From Marinibaculum pumilum (GTDB lineage Bacteria > Pseudomonadota > Alphaproteobacteria > Ferrovibrionales > Ferrovibrionaceae), in contig NZ_JBHRTR010000046.1 in NCBI RefSeq assembly GCF_042646425.1, positions 80,183 through 144,182 on the forward strand: a stretch of 64,000 bases of DNA, given 5' to 3'. Within the stretch, counting starts at the first letter, position 1; every line of letters begins with the position of its first letter. A program made the translations under genes and the position numbers. Below, in pieces: positions 1-8,294 of this stretch. Below the pieces are notes generated by a model that saw only the letters and a program-made list of their open reading frames with translations, searched no databases and was not told the origin of the DNA.

Positions 1-492
1 GTCGGTGATCGTCAGCTCGCCGATCAGGTCGGTGTCGAAGCGGGCCACCTGGTCGCGGGTGAACAGGCCGCCGACGCCGCCGGTCCGCGGCAGCGGCGTC
101 TCGGTCACCGCGGCACGGGTCACCGTGACCCGCGCGGTGTTGCCGCCGCGACCGCTGGCGCGCAGCCGGACGCGGGCCCAGAGCAGCGCCGTATCGCCCA
201 GGCTGACCGGCAGCTCCGCCTCGATGTTCGGCGCCTTCAGGGGCGGCAGGTAATTGTCCTGCACCTCCAGCACCTTGGCGTGCAGCCAGACCGGGTTGGT
301 CGGCGGGAAGCGGGGCTGCGTGAAGACCGGACCCTGCGGCGGCGCCTCGCCGCCGCAGGCGGCCAGCGCGAGGGCAGGCAGGGCCAGCGTGCCGAAGGCC
401 AGCGCCCGGCCCAGGACCTGCCGGCGGGCCGGATGGACCGAGGTCGGGGTCGGACCGCACGTCACGTCCGCGCGGCGATTGCTGTGGGCCAT
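1..492 (-). CDS. putative Tat/Sec-exported lipoprotein (C-terminus outside window)
   Basis: Partial gene; 164 codons are visible and the frame stays open to the window edge. The N-terminal region contains a twin-arginine-like RRQVL, a hydrophobic stretch (FGTLALPALALAA) and the lipobox LAAC followed by GG, so the mature protein should start at a lipidated Cys near residue 46 and sit on the periplasmic face of a membrane. The rest is beta-rich with no motif I recognise. It lies downstream of hslO on the same strand, 33 bp away, and probably belongs to the same transcript. Function unknown; the export signal is the secure part. Confidence 0.75.
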   Translation of the reverse strand, partial: MAHSNRRADVTCGPTPTSVHPARRQVLGRALAFGTLALPALALAACGGEAPPQGPVFTQPRFPPTNPVWLHAKVLEVQDNYLPPLKAPNIEAELPVSLGDTALLWARVRLRASGRGGNTARVTVTRAAVTETPLPRTGGVGGLFTRDQVARFDTDLIGELTITD

Positions 493-525
493 CCCCTGGG
501 ATCCTCTCTGTCTGGCGAACCGGCG

Positions 526-1560
526 CTAGCTGTCGTCTCCGCCGTCCCTGACATAGCCGCTGTCATTGGCGGCGACGGGGCTGCCGGCCAGTTCCTCGGG
601 GGTGAAGCTGTAGCTGCGGTTGCAGAACTCGCAGGTCACGGTGACCCGGTCGTCGACCACCATGTCCGCCTGCTCGGCGCTGCTGAAGGTCTGCAGCACC
701 TGCAGGATGCGCGGCCGGCTGCAGGTGCAGTGGGCGTTGACCGGCTGCGGCTCGAACACCCGCACGCCATCCTCGTGGAACAGCCGGTACAGCAGCCCCT
801 CGCCGCTGAGGTCAGGGTCCAGAAGCTCGTCGTCGCGGGCGGAGCCCAGCAGGGTCATGGCGCGCGGCCAGGCATCCTCGTCGTCGGCCGCCGCGCCGCC
901 GGCATGCGGCAGGCGCTGCAGCAGGATGCCGCCGACCCGCCAGCCCGCGCCGTGGCTGCGGCCCGCCGCCAGGCGCAGCACCGTGTCCAGCTGCTCGGAC
1001 TGCTGGAAATAGGCATTGGCGCAGTCCGCCAGGGTGCCGCCGGCCAGCTCCACGATGCCCTGGTAGCGCTGCGCGCGGCCGCCCTGGTCGACGGTGAAGC
1101 TGAGAATGCCGCCGCCCAGCAGCCGCGGCACCGGTTCCTTCGGCGCCGGGCCGGCGGACAGCCGGTCATAGCGGTCCTGGTGCAGCGAGGCATGGCCGCG
1201 CAGCAGGCCGGGCTTGCGATAGTCGGCGACCAGCAGCGGCACCGGCCCCTCGCCGCGGGCCTGCAGGGTGAAGATGCCGTCGAAGGCCAGGGTTTCCGCC
1301 AGCAGGGTGGCCATGCCCAGCGCCTCGCCCAGCAGGCGGGAGACCTCGTCCGGATAGTCGTGGCGGCTGAGGATCTCGTCCGCGGCATCGCCCAGGCGCA
1401 GCAGCCGGCCGCGGATGCCGCCTCCCGACAGGCCGCCACCCGACAGGCTGCCCCCCGCCAGACTATTGCCGGCGGGGGCGGCCGTGCCGCCCTGGCCGAG
1501 CTGGAAGCCGAGGACGGTATCGGCGCCTGCGGTGCCGCCTAGATCGCCTCCAGACACCAT
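526..1560 (-). CDS. hslO: Hsp33 redox-regulated molecular chaperone
   Basis: A 344-residue cytosolic holdase activated by oxidation. The C-terminal redox switch shows the family zinc cysteines in a CxC...CxxC arrangement (C278, C280, C310, C313), which bind Zn in the reduced form and form disulfides on oxidative stress. The N-terminal half carries the expected Hsp33 core (RGRLLRLGDAADEIL, then a GxxxMATLLAETL-type segment). I chose the ATG at 1560, which overlaps the 3' end of argF by 22 bp; this gives an N-terminal Gly-rich leader longer than usual, so a start some codons further in is possible. It is the last recognisable gene of an argD-argF-hslO run. Confidence 0.93.
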   Translation of the reverse strand: MVSGGDLGGTAGADTVLGFQLGQGGTAAPAGNSLAGGSLSGGGLSGGGIRGRLLRLGDAADEILSRHDYPDEVSRLLGEALGMATLLAETLAFDGIFTLQARGEGPVPLLVADYRKPGLLRGHASLHQDRYDRLSAGPAPKEPVPRLLGGGILSFTVDQGGRAQRYQGIVELAGGTLADCANAYFQQSEQLDTVLRLAAGRSHGAGWRVGGILLQRLPHAGGAAADDEDAWPRAMTLLGSARDDELLDPDLSGEGLLYRLFHEDGVRVFEPQPVNAHCTCSRPRILQVLQTFSSAEQADMVVDDRVTVTCEFCNRSYSFTPEELAGSPVAANDSGYVRDGGDDS

Positions 1561-2498
1561 TTCAGGATGGCCTTCTGCGCATGCACACGGTTCTCGGCCT
1601 CGTCGAACACCACCGACTGGGGGCCGTCGATCACCGCATCGGTGACTTCCTCGCCACGATGCGCCGGCAGGCAATGCATGAACAGGGCATCCTTTGCCGC
1701 ATGGGCCATCAGGGCCTCGTTGACCTGGAACGGCTGCAGCAGCCGGTGCCGTTCGCCCGCCGTGTCGCCCATGCTGACCCAGCAGTCGGTGACGACACAA
1801 TCGGCACCCTCCACCGCGGCGCGGGGGTCGTCGGTCAGCAGCACGTCGGCGCCCTGGTCGTCGGCCCAGTCCAGCCAGCGGCGCGACGGCCGCAGGTCGG
1901 ACGGGCAGGCCATGCGCAGGACGAAGCCGAATTTCGCCGCCGCATGGATCCAGCTGTGGGAGACGTTGTTGCCGTCGCCGCACCAGGCGATGGTGCGGCC
2001 ACGGATCGGCCCGCGCGCCTCCTCGAAGGTCATCAGGTCGGCGATGATCTGGCAGGGATGGCTGTCGTTGGTCAGCCCGTTGATCACCGGCACCCCGGCA
2101 TGGGCGGCGAAGACCTCCAGGTTTTCCGGTGCCGCGGTGCGCATCATCACCACGTCGACATAGCGCGACAGCACACGCGCGGTGTCGGCCCAGCTTTCGC
2201 CGCGCTTCAGCTGCAGTTCGGTGCCCTGCAGCACCAGGGTCTCACCGCCCAGTTGCCGCATCGCGATGTCGAAGGAGACGCGGGTGCGGGTCGAGGGCTT
2301 CTCGAACAGCAGCGCCAGCACCTGGCCGTACAGCGGCGCATCCTCGTCGATGCGGCCGCGCGGGCGGCCGGCGCGCAGCTTCTTGTCGGTCAGCGCGTCG
2401 TCCACCAGGGCGCGCAGGATCGCCGCCTCCGTCATGGCCAGGTCCAGGAAATGCCGCGGGCCGGCGCCCGGCCGGGCCGCGGTCCGGTGCAGGGTCAT
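1539..2498 (-). CDS. argF: ornithine carbamoyltransferase
   Basis: Converts ornithine plus carbamoyl phosphate to citrulline in arginine biosynthesis (cytosol). 319 residues, normal length. The carbamoyl-phosphate site STRTR is at residues 69-73, the HPCQ motif at 147-150, and the ornithine-side HCLP at 275-278. The start codon overlaps the argD stop by 4 bp (ATGA), showing translational coupling; the 3' end overlaps hslO. A second ATG 21 codons in would remove a short N-terminal extension, but the overlap supports the first. Confidence 0.97.
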   Translation of the reverse strand: MTLHRTAARPGAGPRHFLDLAMTEAAILRALVDDALTDKKLRAGRPRGRIDEDAPLYGQVLALLFEKPSTRTRVSFDIAMRQLGGETLVLQGTELQLKRGESWADTARVLSRYVDVVMMRTAAPENLEVFAAHAGVPVINGLTNDSHPCQIIADLMTFEEARGPIRGRTIAWCGDGNNVSHSWIHAAAKFGFVLRMACPSDLRPSRRWLDWADDQGADVLLTDDPRAAVEGADCVVTDCWVSMGDTAGERHRLLQPFQVNEALMAHAAKDALFMHCLPAHRGEEVTDAVIDGPQSVVFDEAENRVHAQKAILKWCLEAI

Positions 2499-3679
2499 GA
2501 CCCGCCCGCCAGCCGCGCGCAGGCCCGGCCCAGCCGCTTCGCGGCCTCAACCAGGTCGGCATCGTCGATGTTCAGCGGCGGCAGCAGCCGCACGACATTG
2601 CTGCCGGCATAGACGCCAAGCATCTCCTCTTCGCGCAGGGCGGCGACCAGGTCGGCATTCTTCACCCCGTCGGCGCAGCGCACGCCGGTCAGCAGGCCCA
2701 GGCCGCGGACCTCCGCGATCACCTGCGGATGGTCGTCGGCCACCTCCGCCATCGCCTGGCGGAACAGGCTGGCCTTGCGCGACACCTCGTCCAGGAAGCC
2801 GTCGGCCAGCACCAGGTCCAGCACCGCATTGCCCACCGCGGTGCCCAGCGGATTGCCGCCGAAAGTGGAGCCGTGGGTGCCGGCGGTCATGCCCTTCGCC
2901 GCCTCCTCCGTCGCCATGAAGGCGCCCAGCGGGAAGCCGCCGCCGATCCCCTTGGCGATCGCCATGATGTCCGGCGTGACGCCGAAATGCTCGTGCGCGA
3001 ACAGCCGTCCGGTGCGGCCCATGCCGGTCTGCACCTCGTCCATGAGCAGCAGCAGGCCGTGCCGGTCGGCAAGCGCGCGCAGCCCCTTCAGGAAGCCGGC
3101 GGGCGGAATGTTGATGCCGCCCTCGCCCTGCACCGGCTCGATCAGGATGCCGGCGGTGGCCGGGCCGATCGCCGCCTCCACCGCCTGCAGGTCGCCGAAC
3201 GGCACATGGTCGAAGCCGTCCATCTTCGGGCCGAAGCCTTCCATATGCGCGGCATTGCCGCCGGCGGCGATGGTCGCCAAGGTGCGGCCGTGGAAGGCGC
3301 CGGTGAAGGTGATCAGGCGGAACCGCTCCGGCTGGCCGGAGACGTGGAAATAGCGCCGCGCGGTCTTGATCGCGCCTTCCAGTGCCTCCGCCCCGGAATT
3401 GCAGAAGAACACCCGGTCGGCGAAGGTCGCGGCGGTCAGCCGCTCGGCCAGCCGTTCCTGGCCCGGGATGCGGAACAGGTTGGAGGTGTGCCAGAGCTTC
3501 TGCGCCTGCTCGGTCAGCGCAGCCACCAGGTGCGGATGGGCATGGCCCGCCACGTTCACCGCCACGCCGGAGGCGAAGTCCAGGAATCGTCGCCCGTCCG
3601 TCGCCTCAAGCCAGGGGCCTTCGCCGGCGACGAAGGCAATGTCGGCCCGGGCATAGGTCGGCAGGATGGCCGTGGACAC
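2495..3679 (-). CDS. argD: acetylornithine aminotransferase
   Basis: PLP-dependent class III aminotransferase of arginine biosynthesis (N-acetylglutamate semialdehyde to N-acetylornithine; possibly also the succinyldiaminopimelate step). 394 residues from a GTG start preceded by ACAGGAGAACTCCCC, a good ribosome site. The frame is open 27 codons further upstream, but that part is not family-like. Motifs: NSGAEAL at 94-100, DEVQ at 214-217, and the Schiff-base lysine in AKGIGGG at K243. First gene of the argD-argF-hslO run; its upstream region faces the divergent DUF2165 gene. Confidence 0.96.
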   Translation of the reverse strand: MSTAILPTYARADIAFVAGEGPWLEATDGRRFLDFASGVAVNVAGHAHPHLVAALTEQAQKLWHTSNLFRIPGQERLAERLTAATFADRVFFCNSGAEALEGAIKTARRYFHVSGQPERFRLITFTGAFHGRTLATIAAGGNAAHMEGFGPKMDGFDHVPFGDLQAVEAAIGPATAGILIEPVQGEGGINIPPAGFLKGLRALADRHGLLLLMDEVQTGMGRTGRLFAHEHFGVTPDIMAIAKGIGGGFPLGAFMATEEAAKGMTAGTHGSTFGGNPLGTAVGNAVLDLVLADGFLDEVSRKASLFRQAMAEVADDHPQVIAEVRGLGLLTGVRCADGVKNADLVAALREEEMLGVYAGSNVVRLLPPLNIDDADLVEAAKRLGRACARLAGGS

Positions 3680-3880
3680 GGGGAGTTCTCCTGTCTGGGG
3701 CGCCGCCGCACAGCGCAGCGGCGCGGAAAAGGCGGTCACTATCTGCGCGGTGTCCGGCAAGTCAACCGAAAGTCGCAGCGATCCGCCAGCCGGGGCAGCC
3801 TAGCACATCGCGTCGCGCCGTCCCGGCTGCAGCGCGCAGGCAGTTGTGACAGACTTGCCGGCCCAGGGTCGGGCAGGGGG

Positions 3881-4387
3881 ATGTGCCGGGTGATCGTCAG
3901 ACTGTCGAAGATCGCGCTGATCGCGGGCGTGGCCCTGATGATGACCCTGGTGGCGGTGGGCAATGTCACCGCCTGGGAGATCAACTGGCCGTTCGTGCAG
4001 CACGTCATGAGCATGGACACCACCTTCCAAAACCCGGCGCTGATGTGGCGCGCGATCACCCATCCCGCGGCGCAGACGATCGGCTACCTGCTGATCATCG
4101 CCGCCGAGGCGGCGAGCGCGGTGCTGCTCTGGGCCGGGGCGGTGCGTCTGTGGCTGTGCCGGCGCGCGGCGGCGGCGGGCTTCGATGCCGCCAAGGACCT
4201 GGCGGTCGGCGGCCTTGCCCTGGCGATGCTCCTGTGGGGCGTGGGCTTCCTGACGATCGCCGGCGAATGGTTCGCCATGTGGCAGTCGCAGGACTGGAAC
4301 GGCAAGCAGGCCGCCTTCCAGTTCCTGGGCTTCACCGGGCTGGTCCTGCTGTTCCTGAACCAGCGCGAGGGCGAGCTGCCCGCCTGA
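3881..4387 (+). CDS. DUF2165 family small integral membrane protein
   Basis: A 168-residue predicted inner-membrane protein with four hydrophobic segments (about residues 8-28, 63-90, 102-125 and 142-160). The pattern SKIALIAGVALMMTLVAVGN, followed by a VQHVMSMDTTF segment, and the LLxLNQREGELPA end match the DUF2165 family; its role is not established. The start is either the ATG at 3881 or a GTG three codons in (3890), the latter better spaced from the GGCAGGGGG ribosome site. Divergent from argD and convergent with the ABC permease, so probably monocistronic. Confidence 0.85.
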   Translation: MCRVIVRLSKIALIAGVALMMTLVAVGNVTAWEINWPFVQHVMSMDTTFQNPALMWRAITHPAAQTIGYLLIIAAEAASAVLLWAGAVRLWLCRRAAAAGFDAAKDLAVGGLALAMLLWGVGFLTIAGEWFAMWQSQDWNGKQAAFQFLGFTGLVLLFLNQREGELPA

Positions 4388-4406
4388 CCGTCGGCCGGCG
4401 CCCCGT

Positions 4407-5285
4407 TCAGGCCTTCAGCTTGTAGCCGCGGCGGATCAGCAGGTAGCACAGGCCCCAGAGCAGGATATCGGCCGCGGCCAGCACCAGCATGCCCTGCCAG
4501 GCGGGCGCGTCGTGATAGCCGATCACCCCGCCGCGGAAGCCGTCGATCATGTAGAAGAACGGGTTGAGGTGGCTCAGGGTGTACCAGATCCCCGGCAGCC
4601 GATCGATCGAGTAGAAGGTGCCCGAGAGGAAGGCCAGCGGGGTGACGACGAAGTTGGTCACCGCGGCCAGCTGGTCGAACTTGTCCGCCCACAGCCCGGC
4701 GGCGATGCCGATCAGCGACATCATCAGCGCGCCGGCGATCGGGAAGTAGATCAGGGCGACCGGATCGGCGACCTGGACCGGCACGAACAGGGTCATCACC
4801 GCCGCCACCGCCACCGCGACGACCAGGCCGCGGGTCACCCCGGCCAGGGCATAGCAGGTCAGGAACTCCCCCGCCGACAGGGGCGGCATCAGCATGTCGA
4901 CGATATTGCCCTGCACCTTCGAGATCATCAGCGAGGAGGAGGTATTGGCGAAGGCGTTCTGGGTGATCGACATCATCACCAGGCCCGGCGCCAGGAAGGA
5001 GACGAAGGGCACGCCGCCGGTCTCCCGTCCCTCGCCGAGCGCCAGGGTGAAGATCGCCAGCATCAGCAGGGCCGTCACCATCGGGGCGGCGACCGTCTGG
5101 GTCGCCACCTTGGTGAAGCGCTGCACCTCCTTGAAGTACAGGGTGCGCGCGCCGATCCAGTTGATGCCGTGGATCCGGCGCGGCGCCAGGCTGGCATGGG
5201 GCGGGTCGGCGGCGGTCGGGTCGGCGGCGGGCGGGGCGGCGGCCTGCGGATCCGCGCCGCGCCCCTCGATGCTGTGGCTGACCAA
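4407..5285 (-). CDS. ABC-2 type transporter permease (YadH/NodJ-like)
   Basis: 292-residue inner-membrane permease of the ABC-2 exporter class. After a Pro/Ala-rich cytosolic leader (residues 10-35) come an amphipathic segment (ARTLYFKEVQRF) and six hydrophobic segments; the GTFYSIDRLPGIW and NPFFYMIDGFR motifs are typical of the family. The start is TTG, supported by GGCAGGAGGACAGCC directly upstream; no ATG or GTG is as well placed. The ATPase partner is not adjacent and is not in this window. Substrate unknown; relatives export lipids, polysaccharide intermediates or drugs. Confidence 0.9.
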   Translation of the reverse strand: MVSHSIEGRGADPQAAAPPAADPTAADPPHASLAPRRIHGINWIGARTLYFKEVQRFTKVATQTVAAPMVTALLMLAIFTLALGEGRETGGVPFVSFLAPGLVMMSITQNAFANTSSSLMISKVQGNIVDMLMPPLSAGEFLTCYALAGVTRGLVVAVAVAAVMTLFVPVQVADPVALIYFPIAGALMMSLIGIAAGLWADKFDQLAAVTNFVVTPLAFLSGTFYSIDRLPGIWYTLSHLNPFFYMIDGFRGGVIGYHDAPAWQGMLVLAAADILLWGLCYLLIRRGYKLKA

Positions 5286-5458
5286 GGCTGTCCTCCTGCC
5301 GCCCGGCTTCTGCGGCCGGCGGCTGTCACGCTTGAGCTTGCGGTGGCAGTGATCTATCGGAACCCGCCGGCCGGTCCAAGTGGCGCCGACGGCAGGGACG
5401 GGGCGGGATGCCGCCGCCGGGCGGCAGGCCGGTGGCTGCCGGAACAGGAGATAGGGCG

Positions 5459-5824
5459 ATGAAGGTGACGATCTACCACAATCCGCGGTGCAGCAAGTCG
5501 CGGCAGTGCCTGCAGCTGCTCCGCGACAGGGGGATCGAGCCGGAGGTCGTGGAATACCTCAAGACGCCGCCGTCGGCGGCGGAGCTGGATTCGCTCCTGA
5601 AGCTGATGGACCTGGAGCCGCGCGCGGCGATGCGCCGCAAGGAACCGCCCTACAAGGCGCGCGACCTGGACGATCCGGCGCTCGACCGGAAGGCGCTGCT
5701 GGCGGCGATGGTGGCCGATCCGGTGCTGATCGAACGGCCGATCGTGGTCGTCGACCGCAATGGCAAGCGCAGCGCCCGCATGGGCCGCCCGCCCGAGGCG
5801 GTGCTGGAGATCCTGCCCGCATGA
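5459..5824 (+). CDS. arsC: ArsC-family (glutaredoxin-type) arsenate reductase
   Basis: 121 residues, thioredoxin-like fold. The catalytic cysteine is in HNPRCSKSR (C11), with the basic residue pattern of the ArsC/Spx branch; the C-terminal part (ERPIVVVDRNGKRSARMGRPPE) carries the conserved RP and GRPPE segments. The family uses glutathione and glutaredoxin to reduce arsenate to arsenite. Start ATG with AGGAG nine bases upstream. No arsR, arsB or acr3 neighbour, so a housekeeping thiol-reductase role is equally possible. meaB follows 13 bp downstream on the same strand. Confidence 0.9.
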   Translation: MKVTIYHNPRCSKSRQCLQLLRDRGIEPEVVEYLKTPPSAAELDSLLKLMDLEPRAAMRRKEPPYKARDLDDPALDRKALLAAMVADPVLIERPIVVVDRNGKRSARMGRPPEAVLEILPA

Positions 5825-5837
5825 ACCGGGTCCGGCC

Positions 5838-6909
5838 ATGACCGCGCCCCATAGCGGCTGGGGCGCCGGGCCGCCGGTCGATCCCGACCGGCTGGCGGGC
5901 TGGACGGCGCGCCTGGCCGGCGGCCGCCGGGCGGACCTGGCCGCCGCGATCACCGCGGTGGAGAACCAGACGGCCGACGCGGCCNNNNNNNNNNNNNNNN
6001 NNNNNNNNNNNNNNNNNNNNNNNNNNNNNNNNNNNNNNNNNNNNNNNNNNNNNNNNNNNNGTCACCGCAGCCGCGATCCGTGCCGCCGGCCGGGCGGAGG
6101 TGATCGGCGTCACCGGACCGCCCGGCGCCGGCAAGTCGACCCTGGTCTCCGCCCTTGCCGGCCATGTCCGCCGGTCCGGCCGCACGGTCGGCATCGTCGC
6201 GGTCGACCCCTCCAGCGCGGCCTCCGGCGGCGCCGTTCTGGGCGACCGCATCCGGATGTCCGCCCATGCCGGCGACGAAGGCGTGTTCGTGCGCAGCCTG
6301 GCCAGCCGCGGGCAGCTGGGCGGGCTGGCACTGGCCACCGCCCAGGTGGTCGACGTGATGGATGCCGCCGGTCGCGAGGTAGTGATCGTGGAGACGGTCG
6401 GCACCGGCCAGTCGGAGATCGCCGTCGCCGACCTGGCCGATTGCTGCCTGCTGGTGGCGCCGCCGGGACTGGGCGACGATGTCCAGGCGCTGAAAGCGGG
6501 GGTGCTGGAGATCGCCGACATCGTCGTGGTGAACAAGGCGGACCGTCCCGGCGCGGCGGAGACGGCGCGGGTGCTCGCCGCCCGCACCGGCCTGCCGGTG
6601 GTGCGCACGGTGGCGACCGACGGCAGCGGTATCGACGATCTGGCGCGGGCGATCGCGCGGCGGCAGCGCGCCGTGCCGCCGCATCGTGACGCCCCACCGC
6701 ATCGTGCTGGCGGGCGCCTGCAGCGGGTCCTGCCCGCGCTGGCCGCCGATCATGCGCGCCGCGCCCTGCTGGCGGCGGACCCGGCCCTGGTGGAAGCGGC
6801 CGCCGCCCGCCTGGCCGCGGCGGAGGCCCCCCTGCCGGTCATCCTGGGCGACCTGGTGCGCCGGGCGCTGGCCGGCGCCGAGCCGCCGTCCTCCGGCGAC
6901 GCGGGTTAG
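5838..6909 (+). CDS. meaB: MeaB-like methylmalonyl-CoA mutase-associated G3E GTPase (interrupted by N gap)
   Basis: G3E-family GTPase that loads and protects B12-dependent methylmalonyl-CoA mutase. Before the gap: an ATG start and the helix ending in AITAVENQ; after the gap: VIGVTG, the Walker A GPPGAGKST, VDPSSAASGGAVLGDRIRM (switch and Mg site), VETVGTGQSE, and the base-specificity motif NKAD. The reading frame differs by one position across the 76-N run, so the N count is an estimate; the real missing length should be a multiple of three if the gene is intact. The flanks already give nearly the usual spacing between the ENQ helix and Walker A, so little may be missing. The mutase genes are not in the window. 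Confidence 0.9.
5985..6060. other. assembly gap (76 N) inside meaB
   Basis: A run of 76 undetermined bases. The meaB frame on the left and on the right are offset, showing that 76 is not the true length. Confidence 0.99.
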
Positions 6910-6931
6910 GCGGCGGCGCCTCCCGGCGGCG

Positions 6932-7396
6932 TCAGTTCCAGCCGTTGGCGATGGCCTGCGCTTCCTCCGCCGGCGACAGGTCGGGGCCCGACTGGGTCGG
7001 GTCGCCGGAATAGCCCGGCGCCCGGCCGCCCGGCGCACCCTGCGTCGCGGCACCCGCTGGGCCCTGTCCCTGAGCTGCCTGTCCCTGACCTGCCTGTCCC
7101 TGGCCGCCGGCCGGGCCGTTGTTCCCGCCAGGACCACCGGCACCGCCAGGGCCGCCGCCACCGCTCCCACCTGCGCCGCCCCCACCTGCGCCGCCGCCAC
7201 CTCCACCGCCGCCACCGCCGCCACCGCCGCGGGCAGCGGCTGTTCCCGGGCCGAGGCCGGGCAGGCCGGGTGCTGTCGCCAGGGCGAGGCCCAGCATGGC
7301 GGCCAGGAAGCGACGGCGCCCACAGTCGGGCCGGGGACCGCGCCCATCGCTGCCAGGGGCGGCATTCGTCCGGTCAGTTTCTCGCGTTGGGCGCAT
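6932..7396 (-). CDS. glycine-rich exported protein, function unknown
   Basis: About 154 residues. The N-terminus has CGRRRFLAAMLGLALATAP, a twin-arginine-like and hydrophobic signal, ending at a likely AxA site (TAAA). The mature part starts with a run of about 13 Gly, then Gly/Ala/Ser-rich sequence, a GQ/AQ repeat region and an acidic tail (DLSPAEEAQAIANGWN). The frame is open to 7513; I chose the ATG at 7396 because it puts the signal near the N-terminus, but there is no clear ribosome site. Convergent with meaB. The Gly-rich core resembles low-complexity surface or scaffold proteins; no function is assigned. Confidence 0.55.
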   Translation of the reverse strand: MRPTRETDRTNAAPGSDGRGPRPDCGRRRFLAAMLGLALATAPGLPGLGPGTAAARGGGGGGGGGGGGGAGGGGAGGSGGGGPGGAGGPGGNNGPAGGQGQAGQGQAAQGQGPAGAATQGAPGGRAPGYSGDPTQSGPDLSPAEEAQAIANGWN

Positions 7397-7747
7397 GGTG
7401 CGGTGCGGTGGTTGCGGTTCCGTGTGGCGGGGGGCACAGTCCGCCGGCGGTGCCGGGCGGGGGGCCTGGCCCGCGGCGGTCCCGGGGGCGGTCCCGGGCC
7501 GGACCGTTCTCATGGTACCGACCCTGCTCCGTTCCTATCATGACCCATGCGATGACAACACGGCAGGGGCCTGCTTCCTTCCTGCCCCGGCGCTACGCCG
7601 GTGTGCGCGCCCGCGCCGCGCCGGGAAGGAATCCGCGCCGGGCGGGTTGTCCGGTCAGGAAGGAAGGGCCGGTATCGCCGCAGCCCGCGCGTTCGGGCAT
7701 GCCTGTCCGGTCGCCCATGACGGAACCGGGCGCGATGGATGGGGGCG
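7397..7747. other. non-coding stretch between the Gly-rich protein and the ECF sigma gene
   Basis: About 350 bp separating divergent genes. It should contain both promoters, but I could not pick a convincing -35/-10 pair or an ECF autoregulatory box. Open frames here are antisense or Pro/Arg-rich shadows. Confidence 0.4.
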
Positions 7748-8293
7748 ATGACTGACGAGGAGGCGCTGCGGCTGGAGATGGCGGCCCTGGTGCCGCGGCT
7801 CCGTCGGTTCGCGCTGGGCCTGACCCGTGCGGCGGACCAGGCCGACGACCTGGTCCAGGCGACCTGCGAGCGGGCGATCCGCGGCCTCGACGGCTTCACC
7901 CGGGGGACCCGGTTGGACAGCTGGATGTACCGGATCATGCAGAACCTTCACCGCAACGCGCTGCGCGACCATGCCGTCCGGGCCCGTCATGCCACGCAGG
8001 TCGGCCTGCAGGGCGAACCCAGCCTGGACGGCGCCGGCGCCGCCCAGGTGCGGGCGGACCTGCAGACCGTGGGCGCCGCGCTGGACCGCCTGGACCCGGA
8101 ACAGCGCATGGCGCTGATCCTGATCGGGGTGGAGGGCTTCTCCTATCAGGAGGCGGCGGAGATCATGGAGGTGCCGGTCGGCACCGTGACCAGCCGTCTG
8201 GCACGGGCGCGGCTGCGCCTGCGCGCGGCGCTGGAGGATGACGGCACGGGCGGCGGTCCCGGTGCCGGTCCGGCGGACGGGAAGGAAGAGTGA
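7748..8293 (+). CDS. ECF-type RNA polymerase sigma factor
   Basis: 181-residue sigma-70 family protein with only regions 2 and 4. Region 2 is seen in RRFALGLTRAADQADDLVQATCERAI and the FTRGTRLDSWMYRIMQNLHRN stretch; region 4 has SYQEAAEIMEVPVGTVTSRLARAR, the helix-turn-helix that reads the -35 element. The start is the ATG at 7748, with an in-frame ATG three codons earlier. The anti-sigma-like gene begins 2 bp after the stop, so the pair is co-translated, as usual for an ECF switch. It lacks the C-terminal features of EcfG itself. Confidence 0.92.
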   Translation: MTDEEALRLEMAALVPRLRRFALGLTRAADQADDLVQATCERAIRGLDGFTRGTRLDSWMYRIMQNLHRNALRDHAVRARHATQVGLQGEPSLDGAGAAQVRADLQTVGAALDRLDPEQRMALILIGVEGFSYQEAAEIMEVPVGTVTSRLARARLRLRAALEDDGTGGGPGAGPADGKEE

Positions 8294-8294
8294 G

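Noticed and set aside
5459..5824. Arsenic resistance operon
   Set aside because: Only the ArsC-like gene is present; no arsR, arsB, acr3 or arsH around it.
7119..7751. A proline-rich open frame on the plus strand
   Set aside because: It is the antisense of the poly-Gly gene, so proline runs are expected; no start or motif.
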